From NCBI RefSeq assembly GCF_015704865.1, contig NZ_JADQTO010000008.1:239528-303527 (forward strand): 64,000 nt of DNA, in the 5' to 3' direction. This DNA is from Actinoplanes aureus. GTDB taxonomy: Bacteria; Actinomycetota; Actinomycetes; Mycobacteriales; Micromonosporaceae. Shown here piece by piece: positions 36,294 through 45,092 of the stretch (position 1 is its first letter; every line of letters starts with the position of its first letter). The notes below the pieces were generated by a model, which had not been told where the DNA came from, made no database searches, and saw only the letters and a program-made list of their open reading frames with translations. Made by a program: the position numbers and the translations under genes.

Positions 36294-37418
36294 ATGGAAG
36301 TCATCATCCTGGTCCTCGTCATAGCCATCGCGGTCTTCGCGGTGACCACCCTGGTGCGCTCCGTCCGGATCGTCCCGCAGCAGCGGATGGACGTCGTGGA
36401 GCGGCTGGGCAAGTACAAGCGCACCCTGTCGCCGGGGCTCAACCTGCTGGTCCCGTTCGTCGACGCGGTGCGTACCAAGGTCGACATGCGGGAGCAGGTG
36501 GTCTCGTTCCCCCCGCAGCCCGTGATCACCTCGGACAACCTGGTCGTCTCGATCGACACCGTGCTCTACTTCAAGGTGGTCGACCCGGTCCGGGCCACCT
36601 ACGAGATCTCCCATTTCCTTCAGGCGATAGAGCAACTGACCGTCACCACCCTGCGTAACGTGATCGGCTCGCTCGACCTGGAGCGTGCGCTGACCAGCCG
36701 CGATCAGATCAACAAGCACCTGTCCAGCGTGCTGGACGAGACCACCGGCCGGTGGGGCATCAAGGTCACCAGGGTCGAGCTCAAGGCCATCGAGCCGCCG
36801 CCCAGCATCCGCGACTCGATGGAGAAGCAGATGCGCGCCGAGCGGGAGCGCCGCGCCACCATCCTCAACGCCGAGGGCCACAAGCAGGCCGCGATCCTCA
36901 CCGCCGAGGGTGAGAAGCAGGCCGCGGTGCTGCGCGCCGACGGTGACCGGCAGTCCCGCATCCTGCAGGCGGAGGGCCAGGCCAAGGCGATCCGGACCGT
37001 CTTCGACGCGATCCACCAGGCCAACCCGTCGCAGAAGGTGCTGGCGTACCAGTACCTCCAGTCCCTGCCGCAGATCGCCAACGGCTCGGCGAACAAGGTG
37101 TGGATCGTGCCGACCGAGCTGACCAAGGCCCTCGAGGGCCTCGGCGGCGCGCTCGGTGGTCTGGCGAGCATGGCCGGTGACCTGCCCACATCGTCCATCG
37201 ACTCGGGCGCCGTCGAGCGTGAGGCCCAGGCGGCCGCCGAAGCCGCCGAGGCCGAGGCGCGGCGGGTGGGCGCAGAGGTACGCGCGGCCGAGGCCGAGGT
37301 GAGCGGCCAGGACGACCCCGCCGCGCTCCCGGCGGCCGGGCGGGCCACCGTTATCCCGCCGGCGTCCGCGCTGGGCAGCGCCGACTACCACGAGACGAAC
37401 CGCATCGAGAAAGCCTGA
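36294..37418 (+). CDS. SPFH/band-7 domain protein (slipin/QmcA-like)
   Basis: A 374-residue membrane-anchored scaffold. An N-terminal helix (1-22), a band-7 domain (about 25-190: RIVPQQRMDVVERLGKYKRT, NLVVSIDTVLYFKVVDP) and a helical stalk with repeating AEG/ADG units (GHKQAAILTAEGEKQAAVLR, ADGDRQSRILQAEGQAKAI; about 185-226) are visible. It likely oligomerises at the inner membrane and works with the preceding NfeD. A Gln/Ala/Glu-rich tail follows. It starts at ATG 36294. Confidence 0.92.
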   Translation: MEVIILVLVIAIAVFAVTTLVRSVRIVPQQRMDVVERLGKYKRTLSPGLNLLVPFVDAVRTKVDMREQVVSFPPQPVITSDNLVVSIDTVLYFKVVDPVRATYEISHFLQAIEQLTVTTLRNVIGSLDLERALTSRDQINKHLSSVLDETTGRWGIKVTRVELKAIEPPPSIRDSMEKQMRAERERRATILNAEGHKQAAILTAEGEKQAAVLRADGDRQSRILQAEGQAKAIRTVFDAIHQANPSQKVLAYQYLQSLPQIANGSANKVWIVPTELTKALEGLGGALGGLASMAGDLPTSSIDSGAVEREAQAAAEAAEAEARRVGAEVRAAEAEVSGQDDPAALPAAGRATVIPPASALGSADYHETNRIEKA

Positions 37419-37423
37419 CCTTT

Positions 37424-37466
37424 CCGGCAGGGCCGGTCCCATATCGGGGCTGGCCCTGCCGGTTTT
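37424..37466 (+). terminator. Rho-independent terminator after the NfeD-SPFH operon
   Basis: An 11-bp perfect stem (CCGGCAGGGCC with its complement, 37424-37434 and 37452-37462) and a 17-base loop are followed by TTTT. It starts six bases after the SPFH stop. Confidence 0.8.
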
Positions 37467-37553
37467 GTGGTATCCGCCACATGCATCGCGGATGTTTGGC
37501 ATGCTCCGATTTACCGGCCCTGCGAGCCTTGTCGACCCGGTGATCGAGGAGCC

Positions 37554-38219
37554 ATGAGCATCAGCCCGCGTCAGACGGCCAGCGGTCGCCCGCTTCGGAT
37601 AGCTCCGGCCTGGGTCGGCGCCGCGACGCCGGCCGCCGGCATGGACCACCTTCCGGTACGCGACGCCGTCTGGATCTGGTCGGTCCGCCGGTACGCGCGC
37701 CTGGCCCTGTGGGCGCTCCCGGTCGCCGCCGTGCTGTACGGCTGGGTCACCCTCGGCGTCGACAGCCCGCCCGGCCCGCTCGCCGTCGGGCTGGTCGCCG
37801 GCTGGCTCGCCACCATCTCGCTGATCGCCCTGGCCGGTCTGCTGGCTGGCTCGCGTACCCGCCGGTGCGCCCTGGGCGGCCTGCTCGTCGCGCTGGCCGG
37901 CGCCACCCTGCTGCTGCCGCTCGCGGCCCTGCCGGAGGACGCCGTGGTGGAGAGTGCCCCGCTGGTCGCGGGTCGCATCCCGGCGTTCCTCGGCACCGCC
38001 GGCCTGATCACGAGCATCGGTCTGCTGATGCTGGGCTGGGCGGTGTTCCGCTCCAAGCTGGTCAACCCGGCCGACGGGGTGCTGTTGATGCTCGCCGCGG
38101 TGACGATCGGCTCGGGCACCTCGGTCGCCCCACCGGTGCCCACCGTCGGAGCCCTGCTGCTGCTCGCCGCCGGGATGGGCCTCGCCTGGACCGGCGGGCG
38201 GCTGATGCCGAGCTCCTGA
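37554..38219 (+). CDS. multi-pass membrane protein, function unknown
   Basis: A 221-residue protein with about five helices (roughly 55-73, 77-97, 106-126, 145-165, 172-215) after a 50-residue cytoplasmic tail. ATG 37554 has GAGGAG a few bases upstream. It has no recognisable transporter or enzyme motif. It follows a terminator and is probably its own transcript, or is joined to the next gene 22 bases downstream. Confidence 0.72.
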   Translation: MSISPRQTASGRPLRIAPAWVGAATPAAGMDHLPVRDAVWIWSVRRYARLALWALPVAAVLYGWVTLGVDSPPGPLAVGLVAGWLATISLIALAGLLAGSRTRRCALGGLLVALAGATLLLPLAALPEDAVVESAPLVAGRIPAFLGTAGLITSIGLLMLGWAVFRSKLVNPADGVLLMLAAVTIGSGTSVAPPVPTVGALLLLAAGMGLAWTGGRLMPSS

Positions 38220-38241
38220 GCCGGTCGCGGATAATGCCAGC

Positions 38242-38829
38242 ATGGCTAGGGTGATCGCGGACATCTCGATCTCGCTGGACGGGTTCGTCACCGGACCCGA
38301 TCCCAATCCGGAGCACGGCCTCGGCCGCGGCGGCGAAGGTTTGCACACCTGGGCGTTGCACCCGGACTCGGTCGACGCCGACGTGCTCGACGAGGCGGTC
38401 GCCGCCACCGGTGCGGTCGTCATGGGCCGCCGGCTCTTCGACGTCGTCGACGGCCCGAACGGATGGAACGACGACCTGGGCTACGGCGCGGGACGCAACG
38501 CCGAGCCGCCGGTGCTGGTCGTCACGCGTACGCCGCCGGATCGGGTCCGGCTGGCCGACCGGTTCACCTTCGTCATCGACGGCCTGGCCAGCGCCATCGC
38601 CAAGGCCTCCGCGGTGGCCGGCGACCGGGACGTGGTGATCATGGGCGGCGCCGAGACCGTGCGCAGTGCGCTCGCCGCCGGGCTCGCCCACGAGCTGCGC
38701 CTGCACCTCGCCCCGGTCCTGCTCGGCGGCGGCACGCCGCTGTTCACCGGCCTGCCGCCGCGGCCGCTGCGCCAGATCCACGCCCGCCCGTCCGGGCAGG
38801 CCACCCACCTCACGTATCGGATCGACTGA
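38242..38829 (+). CDS. RibD C-terminal / dihydrofolate-reductase-like protein
   Basis: A 195-residue oxidoreductase-like protein. The start MARVIADISISLDGFVTGPD, the NADPH-binding VVMGRRLFDVV and VIMGGAETVRSALAAGL and the end GTPLFTGLPPRPLRQI are typical of the stand-alone RibD_C family. Those proteins use NADPH to reduce an unknown substrate. It sits just before the broken methyltransferase gene, with five bases between. Confidence 0.9.
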   Translation: MARVIADISISLDGFVTGPDPNPEHGLGRGGEGLHTWALHPDSVDADVLDEAVAATGAVVMGRRLFDVVDGPNGWNDDLGYGAGRNAEPPVLVVTRTPPDRVRLADRFTFVIDGLASAIAKASAVAGDRDVVIMGGAETVRSALAAGLAHELRLHLAPVLLGGGTPLFTGLPPRPLRQIHARPSGQATHLTYRID

Positions 38830-38834
38830 CCCCC

Positions 38835-38945
38835 GTGCCCGACGTTCACCTGATCACCGACCCTGACGACGAGCGGCTCGGCGACTATCGTGCGCTGACC
38901 GATCTCGAGCTGCGAACCAGATGGGAGCCGCCGAACGGCCTCTGA
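38835..38945 (+). pseudogene. 5' remnant of SpoU/TrmH-type RNA methyltransferase gene
   Basis: GTG 38835 begins 36 codons (ITDPDDERLGDYRALTDLEL, then RTRWEPPNGL) before a TGA. They align almost residue by residue with residues 1-35 of the intact methyltransferase at 53833-54639, differing mainly at the first few positions. The match stops after NGL, where the intact copy continues FIAEGE. The 3' end of a gene of the same family lies at about 54841-55280 on the same strand. The gap marks the island. It is very unlikely that 36 residues of this fold work alone. Confidence 0.9.
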
Positions 38946-38950
38946 GCCCG

Positions 38951-39425
38951 CCGATGCCGTTCCTGTTCCAGCGGCGCTTCGCACCGAGGCCGGCCACTCA
39001 CTCGCAGCTACATCCGGGAGTGCCTCGTCGCCATGTCAGATACCGCGCAGATCGTCGCAGGCGAACAGCCTCTGCAGTGGCGGCCCCACGACTTCCGGAG
39101 GATCTTCGTCACCGACGCCATCCGCTCCGGACTGCCCCACACATCGCGGCCAAGGTCCGCGGCCACTCCACGGTGGACACCACGATGGGGTATGCCGCGA
39201 TCTACTCCGAGGACGTGATCACCCACCACCGGGCCTTCATCGCCCGCCGCCGCGCCGAGCGCCCAGCGAGGAATACCGCGAGCTCACCGCCGCAGAATGG
39301 GACCAGTTCCACGCCCACTTCGAGCTGCGGAAGGTCGCGCTTGGAATCTGCGGACGCGACCACGGAACGCCTTGCCAGCACGAAAACGCGTGTGTCAGAT
39401 GCCCACTCCTTCGGGTCGGCGCGAC
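38951..39425 (+). pseudogene. tyrosine recombinase/integrase, decayed C-terminal part
   Basis: Pieces in different frames read PMPFLFQRRF, then YIRECLVAMSDTAQIVAGEQ and PHDFRRIFVTDAIRSGLP, then HIAAKVRGHSTVDTTMGYAA and SEDVITHHRAFIARRRAE, then SEEYRELTAAEWDQFHAHFE and GTPCQHENACVRCPLLRV. The HxxR box (HDFRR), the GH box and the active-site Tyr of the family (TTMGY) are recognisable. The cysteine-rich end is typical of large actinobacterial integrases. At least three frameshifts destroy it, and the N-terminal half is absent exactly at the island border. Confidence 0.85.
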
Positions 39426-39475
39426 GGCACGCCAGGGCCTCCCGGCCCACCTGAGTCGGGCGGCCACGAACTATC

Positions 39476-40241
39476 CGGTCGATCCGCCGGCTGGTGCTGC
39501 GCCTGGCCCGCGAGAACAACACGTGGGGGTACCGCAGAATCCACGGCGAACTCCTCGTCCTCGGTATCAAGATCACCGCCTCGACCGTATGGGAAATCCT
39601 CTACGAGGCCGGAATCGCCCCGGCACCCCAGCGCACCAACGACACCTGGGCGACGTTCCTACGCGCCCAAGCCCACGCGATCCTTGCCGCCGACTTCTTC
39701 GAGACGACGACGGTGACCGGTGCCCGGCTGCACGTCCTAGCGGTCATCGAACACGCGACCCCGCCGGGTACGCGTCCTCGGCGTTACCACCCACCCGAAC
39801 TCGGCATGGGTTGCCCAGATAGCCCGGAACCCGCTCATGGACCTCGACGATGCCGGCTGCCGGATGAAGTACCTGATCCGAGACCGAGACGGCAAGTACC
39901 CGGCGCTGTTCGACACGATCCTCGCCGACGCCGGCATCACCGTGGTGCTCAGCGGCGTCCGCATGCCCCGGATGAACTCGGTCATGGAGCGATGGATCCA
40001 GTCCTGCCGCCACGAACTGCTCGACCGGACGCTGATCTGGAACCAGGCACACCTGCTACACGCGCTAAGCGAGTACGAACCGCACCATAACGATCATCGT
40101 CCCCACCGAGGTATCGCGAACGCCCGCCCCCAGCGTCCGCTCCCCGAGCCGATCACCAATCCCGCCGCGATCACAAGCCTGCGCATACGCCGAAATGGTC
40201 GTCTCGGCGGACTTCTCCACGAATACGATCATGCAGCGTGA
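39476..40241 (+). pseudogene. DDE (rve integrase-core) transposase, frameshifted
   Basis: The frame before about 39760 encodes RSIRRLVLRLARENNTWGYR, RIHGELLVLGIKITASTVWE and LAADFFETTTV (first Asp). The frame after encodes RRVRVLGVTTHPNSAWVAQI, LIRDRDGKYPALFDT (second Asp) and MNSVMERWIQSCRHELLDR (Glu). The ending EYDHAA is at 40241. A one-base gain in a CCCC run (near 39760) explains the frame change. The N-terminal HTH is missing. No terminal inverted repeats were found, so the ends of the original element are not defined. Confidence 0.82.
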
Positions 40242-40281
40242 GCTGCACGGATGAGGTTTTCGGCATCCGCAGGGTCCCGGT

Positions 40282-41028
40282 ATGCCGCTGCCACAGGTCG
40301 GCGAGCTGCTACGCGGCCACGGCGTCGGTGCGGTGCAACTGCGCTGCGCCGCCGACGAGCCGGTGCACCCCGGGCTCAGCCGTGCTGAGCGGCAGGTCGT
40401 CCGGCACCAGCTCGGCGACTCCGGGCTGGCGCTGCTCGGTCTCGCCCCCTACGTCACCCTCGCCGACGGCGCCGCCGGCCTCGCCGCCCACCTGGACCTC
40501 GCGTTCGACCCGGGCGCCCCGGCGCTGCGGCTGATGCCCGGCGGCTCCGGAGCCGCCGTGGCGTATCTGACGCGGGCCGCCGCCACCCTGGCCGCAGCCG
40601 CCGCGCAGGCCCGGGGCAGCGGGTACGGCTGCTGGTCGAGACACACGACGTCTTCGGGCGCGGCACCGACCTGAGCATGCTGCTGGAGACCGCTCGGGCC
40701 GGCAGCGGCGTCGGCGCCCTATGGGACGCGCTGCACCCGTGGCGGGCCGGTGAACCACCCGAGCTGACCGCGGCGCTGCGCCCGTGGCTCGCCGAGGTCC
40801 AGGTCTAGGACGTCGCGGCCGGCGACCGGCTGACCCCGATCGTGCCGGGCACCGGCGTGGTGCCGCTGCCCAGCGGTGCTGGCCGAGGCGCGCACGGCCG
40901 GCTTCACCGGGCCGGTAATCCTCGAACACGAGGCCCGCTGGTGCCCGGACGCGGCGCCGATCAGTGCGGCCATCGCCGCGGCGGCGGGCCTGCTGGCACC
41001 GGTGCCCGCACTGTGCCGGTGCGCGTGA
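40282..41028 (+). pseudogene. sugar phosphate isomerase/epimerase-like gene, decayed
   Basis: A TIM-barrel AP-endonuclease-2-like protein can be read in pieces: MPLPQVGELLRGHGVGAVQL and the following 100 residues to about 40622; then, in another frame, LLVETHDVFGRGTDLSMLLE and GALWDALHPWRAGEPPELTA; a TAG at about 40806 where a Lys is expected; then LTPIVPGTGVVPLP, a further shift near 40870, and TGPVILEHEARWCPDAAPIS. Metal ligands ETHD and LEHE are still recognisable. Two frameshifts and one stop make it non-functional. Confidence 0.75.
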
Positions 41029-41442
41029 GCAGTACGAACCGTGGTGGCCAGCGAGGCCACTACCTCGCCGCACAGCAGGAGCGGCATCGCGCCCGAGGCC
41101 CCGCCGCCGGCCGCATCGCCCAAGGCATCGCGCACTACAGACGGTGTGATGTGCACGTTGCGGTATTCGCCGCCCAGTTCTGCAGCGGCTTGACCGTCGT
41201 GGATCTCGTCGGGTTTGAACGCCATCCGATGCCGGCACCGCTGGTGTGGTGCGCCCCGCGGCAGCGCCGGGGTGTGACCAGCCCGCAGAACGGTTGCGGC
41301 GACGAGAGCGCCGACACCGGACAGAGCAAGCAATTGCGGGGCCTGTGCGTTGACGGCTGAGTGCAAGGCCTTGTGGCTGGCGACGGGCTTGCGTCGAGAG
41401 CGCGGATGCAGCGCGCACCCCGGACTGAGATCACCAGGCCGC
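41029..41442 (-). other. remnant region with IS110-like transposase fragment
   Basis: On the minus strand about 41215-41400 encodes KALHSAVNAQAPQLLALSGV followed by GALVAATVLRAG, which resembles the GVG helix-hairpin of IS110-family transposases. After a shift, HTSGAGIGWRSN may be the following segment. Nothing continuous exists. The part 41029-41215 holds no gene I can recognise; a short open frame there is probably chance. Confidence 0.3.
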
Positions 41443-42252
41443 TCAGACCCCGGTTGTCGCGGCGACGTCGGCGGACAGCGGCGCGGTGGCGACGTGCAGC
41501 CGGCCGGTGATCGGGTGATGGCCGAGGTGGGCGCGGACGCCGAAGACGTCCGCGATCCGGTCCGGGGTGAGCACGTCGGCGGGGGGCCCGGCGGCCACCA
41601 CCGACCCGGCGCGCAGCAGCACGAGATGGTCGCAGTACGCAGCCGCGTGGTCCAGGTCGTGCAGGGCGGTCACCGTGGTGAGACGCAGGGTGCGGATGAG
41701 TTCGAGCAGGTCGAGTTGCGCCCGTACGTCCAGATGGTTGGTCGGCTCGTCGAGGACCAGCAGGGAGGGCTGCTGGGCCAGCGCACGGGCGAGCAGGACG
41801 CGCTGCCGTTCCCCGCCGGACAGGCTGGTGAAGATCCGTTCACCCGCCCAGGTCATCCGAACGCGTTCCAGTGCGTCGTCGACGATCTCCTGGTCGGCGC
41901 TGGTGTCCCGGTCGAGAAGACCCTTGTGCGGGGTACGCCCCATGGCCACCACGTCTCGGACGGAGAACCCGGTGTCGACGCTGTGGTCTTGGGTGACCGC
42001 GGCGCGGTGCCGGGCGGCCTCGCGGGCGGACATCCGCCACAGGTCGTCGCCGTCGAGCCGGATGACCCCGGTCGCCGGGCGCAGCGAGCGGTAGACGGTG
42101 CGCAGCAGGGTGGACTTGCCGCTGCCATTAGGGCCGATCAGCCCGACGATCTGCCCGGGTTCAGCCACGAGGTCGACGTCCCCGACGATCGGTGTCCCGT
42201 TAATCCGTGCGGTGACCCCGGACAGATGCACGCGGGTTCCAGCCTTACCCAT
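41443..42252 (-). CDS. ABC transporter ATP-binding protein (FepC/BtuD type)
   Basis: A 269-residue ATPase for an iron-siderophore/cobalamin-type importer. Walker A GPNGSGKS, signature LSGGERQRVLLARAL, Walker B LLVLDEPTNHLD and the H-loop TALHDLDHAAAYCD are intact. ATG 42252 overlaps the permease stop (TGATG), so the importer genes are co-translated in the order binding protein, permease, ATPase. It sits at the left of the island's cargo. Confidence 0.92.
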   Translation of the reverse strand: MGKAGTRVHLSGVTARINGTPIVGDVDLVAEPGQIVGLIGPNGSGKSTLLRTVYRSLRPATGVIRLDGDDLWRMSAREAARHRAAVTQDHSVDTGFSVRDVVAMGRTPHKGLLDRDTSADQEIVDDALERVRMTWAGERIFTSLSGGERQRVLLARALAQQPSLLVLDEPTNHLDVRAQLDLLELIRTLRLTTVTALHDLDHAAAYCDHLVLLRAGSVVAAGPPADVLTPDRIADVFGVRAHLGHHPITGRLHVATAPLSADVAATTGV

Positions 42253-43352
42253 CAAATCACCTCGTTCTTGTTGCGGCGCAGCAGCCACAGGAAGAATGGC
42301 GCGCCGAGCGCGGCGGTGAAGACGCCGAGCGGGTACTCGTTGGGCGGGTCGACCGTGCGGGTGCCGAGGTCGACCAGGACCAGGAACAACGCCCCGCCCA
42401 CCGCCGCGACCGGGAGGGCCCGGCGATGGTCGGGGCCGACGATCAGCCGAACCATGTGCGGGATCATCAGGCCGATGAAGCCGACCCCACCGGCGACCGC
42501 GACCACGGCCGCGGTGAGCAGGGCGGACACTGCGAGCAGTTCGACGCGCAGCCGGTTCACCGGGATGCCCAGGGTAGCCGCGCTGTCGTCGCCGGTGGTC
42601 AGCGCGTTGAGCGACCGGGCTCGCAGGATCAGCCAGGCCAGGGTGACGACGACGACGACGGCCGGGATGCGCAGCGCCGGCCAGGTGGCCCCGGAGACCG
42701 AGCCCAGCAGCCAGAACATGATGCCGCGTAGTTCGTTCGGGCTGGCATGCAACTGTACGTAGCTGGTCGCCGCCGTGGTCAGGTAGGTGGTGGCGATGCC
42801 GGCCAGCACCAGCCGTGTCGCGCCGAGCCGGCTGCCGCGCTGGGCGAGTAGGAAGACCGCGGCCAGCGTGAGCAGAGCGGTGAGGAAGGCGGCGCCAGCC
42901 ACGCCAAGTCCTCCCAGAGCAGCCGAACCGTATGAGAGGACGAGCACCGCCCCGAGGGACGCGCCGGAAGAGATACCTAGCACGTACGGATCGGCCAGCG
43001 GGTTGCGAACCAGCGCTTGCAGGCAGACCCCGGCGACCGCGAGCCCGGCCCCGGCGAGGGCGGCGAGCAGCACGCGCGGGGTCCGGTACTGCCAGATGAT
43101 CTGGTCGGAGAGCGGGTCCACCCCGACGGGGCCGCCGGTGAGGTGGGCGCTGATCACCTGCCAGACCACGCCCAGCGGCATGGCGACCGTGCCGACCGCG
43201 ACGGCGGTCAGGATGGCCAGCACGAGGGCGGCGAGCAGGACGACCACGAGGGCCGTAGTGGGGATGACGGCGGTGCGCCGGCGCTCCCGGGCGTGGCCCG
43301 GCGGTGTGGTGGGTGCTGGCCGGCCCGGGGCGACCGGCGTGGTCCTACTCAC
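42252..43352 (-). CDS. ABC transporter permease (FecCD family)
   Basis: A 366-residue permease with nine to ten helices. Family segments are AVGTVAMPLGVVWQVI, PLADPYVLGISSGASLGAVL, GSVSGATWPALRI and GGVGFIGLMIPHMVRLIVGP, the last being the coupling helix. It would form a homodimer that moves a siderophore-bound metal, haem or cobalamin through the membrane. The start GTG 43352 overlaps the end of the binding-protein gene by eight bases. Confidence 0.92.
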   Translation of the reverse strand: MSRTTPVAPGRPAPTTPPGHARERRRTAVIPTTALVVVLLAALVLAILTAVAVGTVAMPLGVVWQVISAHLTGGPVGVDPLSDQIIWQYRTPRVLLAALAGAGLAVAGVCLQALVRNPLADPYVLGISSGASLGAVLVLSYGSAALGGLGVAGAAFLTALLTLAAVFLLAQRGSRLGATRLVLAGIATTYLTTAATSYVQLHASPNELRGIMFWLLGSVSGATWPALRIPAVVVVVTLAWLILRARSLNALTTGDDSAATLGIPVNRLRVELLAVSALLTAAVVAVAGGVGFIGLMIPHMVRLIVGPDHRRALPVAAVGGALFLVLVDLGTRTVDPPNEYPLGVFTAALGAPFFLWLLRRNKNEVI

Positions 43353-44448
43353 GGTGCACCGCCGCGGCGATCTTCTCGACCGCGAACACGTTCGCCGGTC
43401 CGAGGTAGGCCCCGTCGGCGACGTACGTGTACGCCTTCGCCGTCGCGGCCGGCCACTGCGGGAACGCGGCGAAGATCTTCGTGGCTTCCTCGTCGGCTTT
43501 CTCACCGACGGCGAACAGGCCCACCGCCAGGATGTCCACATTGGTGACCGCGAGTTGTTCCCGGCTGAGCTGGTTGGCGCCTTCTTGGCCGCCGGCGGCG
43601 AACGGGTTCACGCCACCGGCCGAGGCGATCACGTCGTTGGCGACGCCGTTGGCCATCACCGCTGGGACGCCGGCCGCGTTCATCATCGACATGCCGGGGT
43701 ACGCGATCAGCACGTTCTTCTTAGGCTTGCCGGCGACCCGGGCGCGGACCGCGTTGAGCCGGGCTCGCAGCGACGACACCACCTGCTCGGCCTTTGCCGA
43801 GACGTCGAAGATTCGGCCGAGTTCGGTGAGCATCTCGAAGCTCGACTCGATGGACTGGCCGGCGTAGGCGGCCTTCTCCGCGTCGGTGGCGTCCGGTTTG
43901 CCGTAGGCGCAGTTGGCCGGCGGCACCCAGGAGGCGATCCCGACCGCGGCCAGCTCCTGCCGGGTGGCGAAACCGGATTTGGCGTCGAAACCGCCGGACC
44001 AGGTCGACACGACCAGGTCCGGTTTCATGGCCAGCACCTGCTCGCGGGGGACGTCGAAGTTTCCGTTGGTGGTGAGCCCACCGGTGGGGACGGCGGCGAC
44101 GGCCGCGGCGATGGACGGATCGTCGTAGGCCCCGTACGACTGAGCGCTCGCCGCAATCCGGTCCTGCAAACCCAGCACGATGAAGCTCTCCACCTCGGCG
44201 ACCGAGGCGCCGTTGAGGATGAGGACCCGGGACGGGGCCTTGTCGAACCGCAGCGTCTGCCCACAGTTGCGCACCGTCAACGGGTACGCGGTGGTCTTCT
44301 CGGCCGGTGTGACACCGTAGGTCGAGACGGCGCCGACCGCAGCCGGTTCCCCGCCGGAGCCGATCGCGGAGCCGGTCCCGCACCCCCCTATGACCAGGCA
44401 GAGAGCCGCCCCTGTCATGGCGATGGAGCCTCTCAGAATGGTGATCAC
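43345..44448 (-). CDS. periplasmic-type binding lipoprotein of the metal/siderophore importer
   Basis: A 367-residue lipoprotein with lipobox LVIGGC near residue 24. The class III binding fold is seen in PSRVLILNGASVAEVESFIV and LAMKPDLVVSTWSGG and a helical linker (AAYAGQSIESSFEMLTELGR). The start at GTG 44448 is favoured because GAGGAG precedes it; GTG 44460 lies before that site. It is related to iron/siderophore and cobalamin binding proteins, but the ligand is not known. It heads the importer operon. Upstream lies a GC hairpin with a pentanucleotide repeat. Confidence 0.88.
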   Translation of the reverse strand: MITILRGSIAMTGAALCLVIGGCGTGSAIGSGGEPAAVGAVSTYGVTPAEKTTAYPLTVRNCGQTLRFDKAPSRVLILNGASVAEVESFIVLGLQDRIAASAQSYGAYDDPSIAAAVAAVPTGGLTTNGNFDVPREQVLAMKPDLVVSTWSGGFDAKSGFATRQELAAVGIASWVPPANCAYGKPDATDAEKAAYAGQSIESSFEMLTELGRIFDVSAKAEQVVSSLRARLNAVRARVAGKPKKNVLIAYPGMSMMNAAGVPAVMANGVANDVIASAGGVNPFAAGGQEGANQLSREQLAVTNVDILAVGLFAVGEKADEEATKIFAAFPQWPAATAKAYTYVADGAYLGPANVFAVEKIAAAVHRE

Positions 44449-44527
44449 AACTCTCCTCACGCAGCGTTCTCAGCCCGTCCGGGACGTGGCCGCTGGTCAA
44501 AGGCTTGACGGGGGGTTAGTCGGGGAG

Positions 44528-44582
44528 GGCGCGGGGAAAGTTCCCCGCGCCGCGCCGCGCCGCGCCGCGCCGCGCCGCGCCG
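44528..44582 (-). repeat. hairpin and GCGCC tandem repeat in the importer leader
   Basis: GGCGCGGGGAA and its complement (44528-44538, 44541-44551) form a perfect 11-bp hairpin. It runs into about seven copies of the pentamer GCGCC (44547-44582). Both lie in the 5' leader of the importer operon, 80-135 bases upstream of the binding-protein start. The repeat is a slippage-prone tract and could vary between strains. Confidence 0.55.
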
Positions 44583-45092
44583 TCACCCGCGCACGGGTGC
44601 GGGGCGGGGAAACGCTGTGCGGCCTCCAAGGTGATGTGTTTGTGAGCCGGCCTGGACCGCCGTACCGGGTGGTGGAGGCGACACCAAGCTGCTGCCCGAG
44701 ATCCAGCTGATCGAGTCCAGCGGGCACGTCCACGGTCACCAGTCGGTACTGGCCGTCTGCGCGATCACCCAGGAGGCGGCGCTGGACTCCGAGCACTACT
44801 CGTGAATGTGCGCGCATATTGCTTTCCATTCCCGGTCCGGGCCGGCGCCGGACGGCCGTACACCCGGAGATGTACGAACCTTTGAAACGCCGCCGGAAAA
44901 GTACCTCTGCCGATCGACGCGCACGCTCGAAAGAGACGAAATAATCGAGTTGATTGCAGCCGTGCGAGCGGATCGAAACAAATGGTGCGGCCGGATCGAG
45001 GCGGCGCCTCGTATTCGACCGCATCCGGCGAACTTGAGCGATCGAATCGGAGCAACGCCGCGACGCGGCCGCTCGAAAGGGAAGGACACTTG
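44583..45092. other. spacer upstream of the multicopper oxidase with a short coding remnant
   Basis: On the plus strand 44680-44805 could encode the end of a protein (KLLPEIQLIESSGHVHGHQS, then VLAVCAITQEAALDSEHYS and a stop). No start or family could be found, so it is probably a 3' gene fragment. The last 280 bases hold the promoter of the oxidase gene but no clear -35/-10 pair. I see no operator. Confidence 0.4.

Noticed and set aside
38820..38960. A tRNA-based attachment site at the island border
   Set aside because: No tRNA cloverleaf or direct border repeat could be found at either side; the border is in a methyltransferase gene.
44461..44640. A cobalamin or TPP riboswitch before the importer
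   Set aside because: GGGCTGAGA resembles the THI-box start, but the later GAACCTG and ACCC parts are missing. No B12-box was found either. The hairpin and GCGCC repeat explain the structure.
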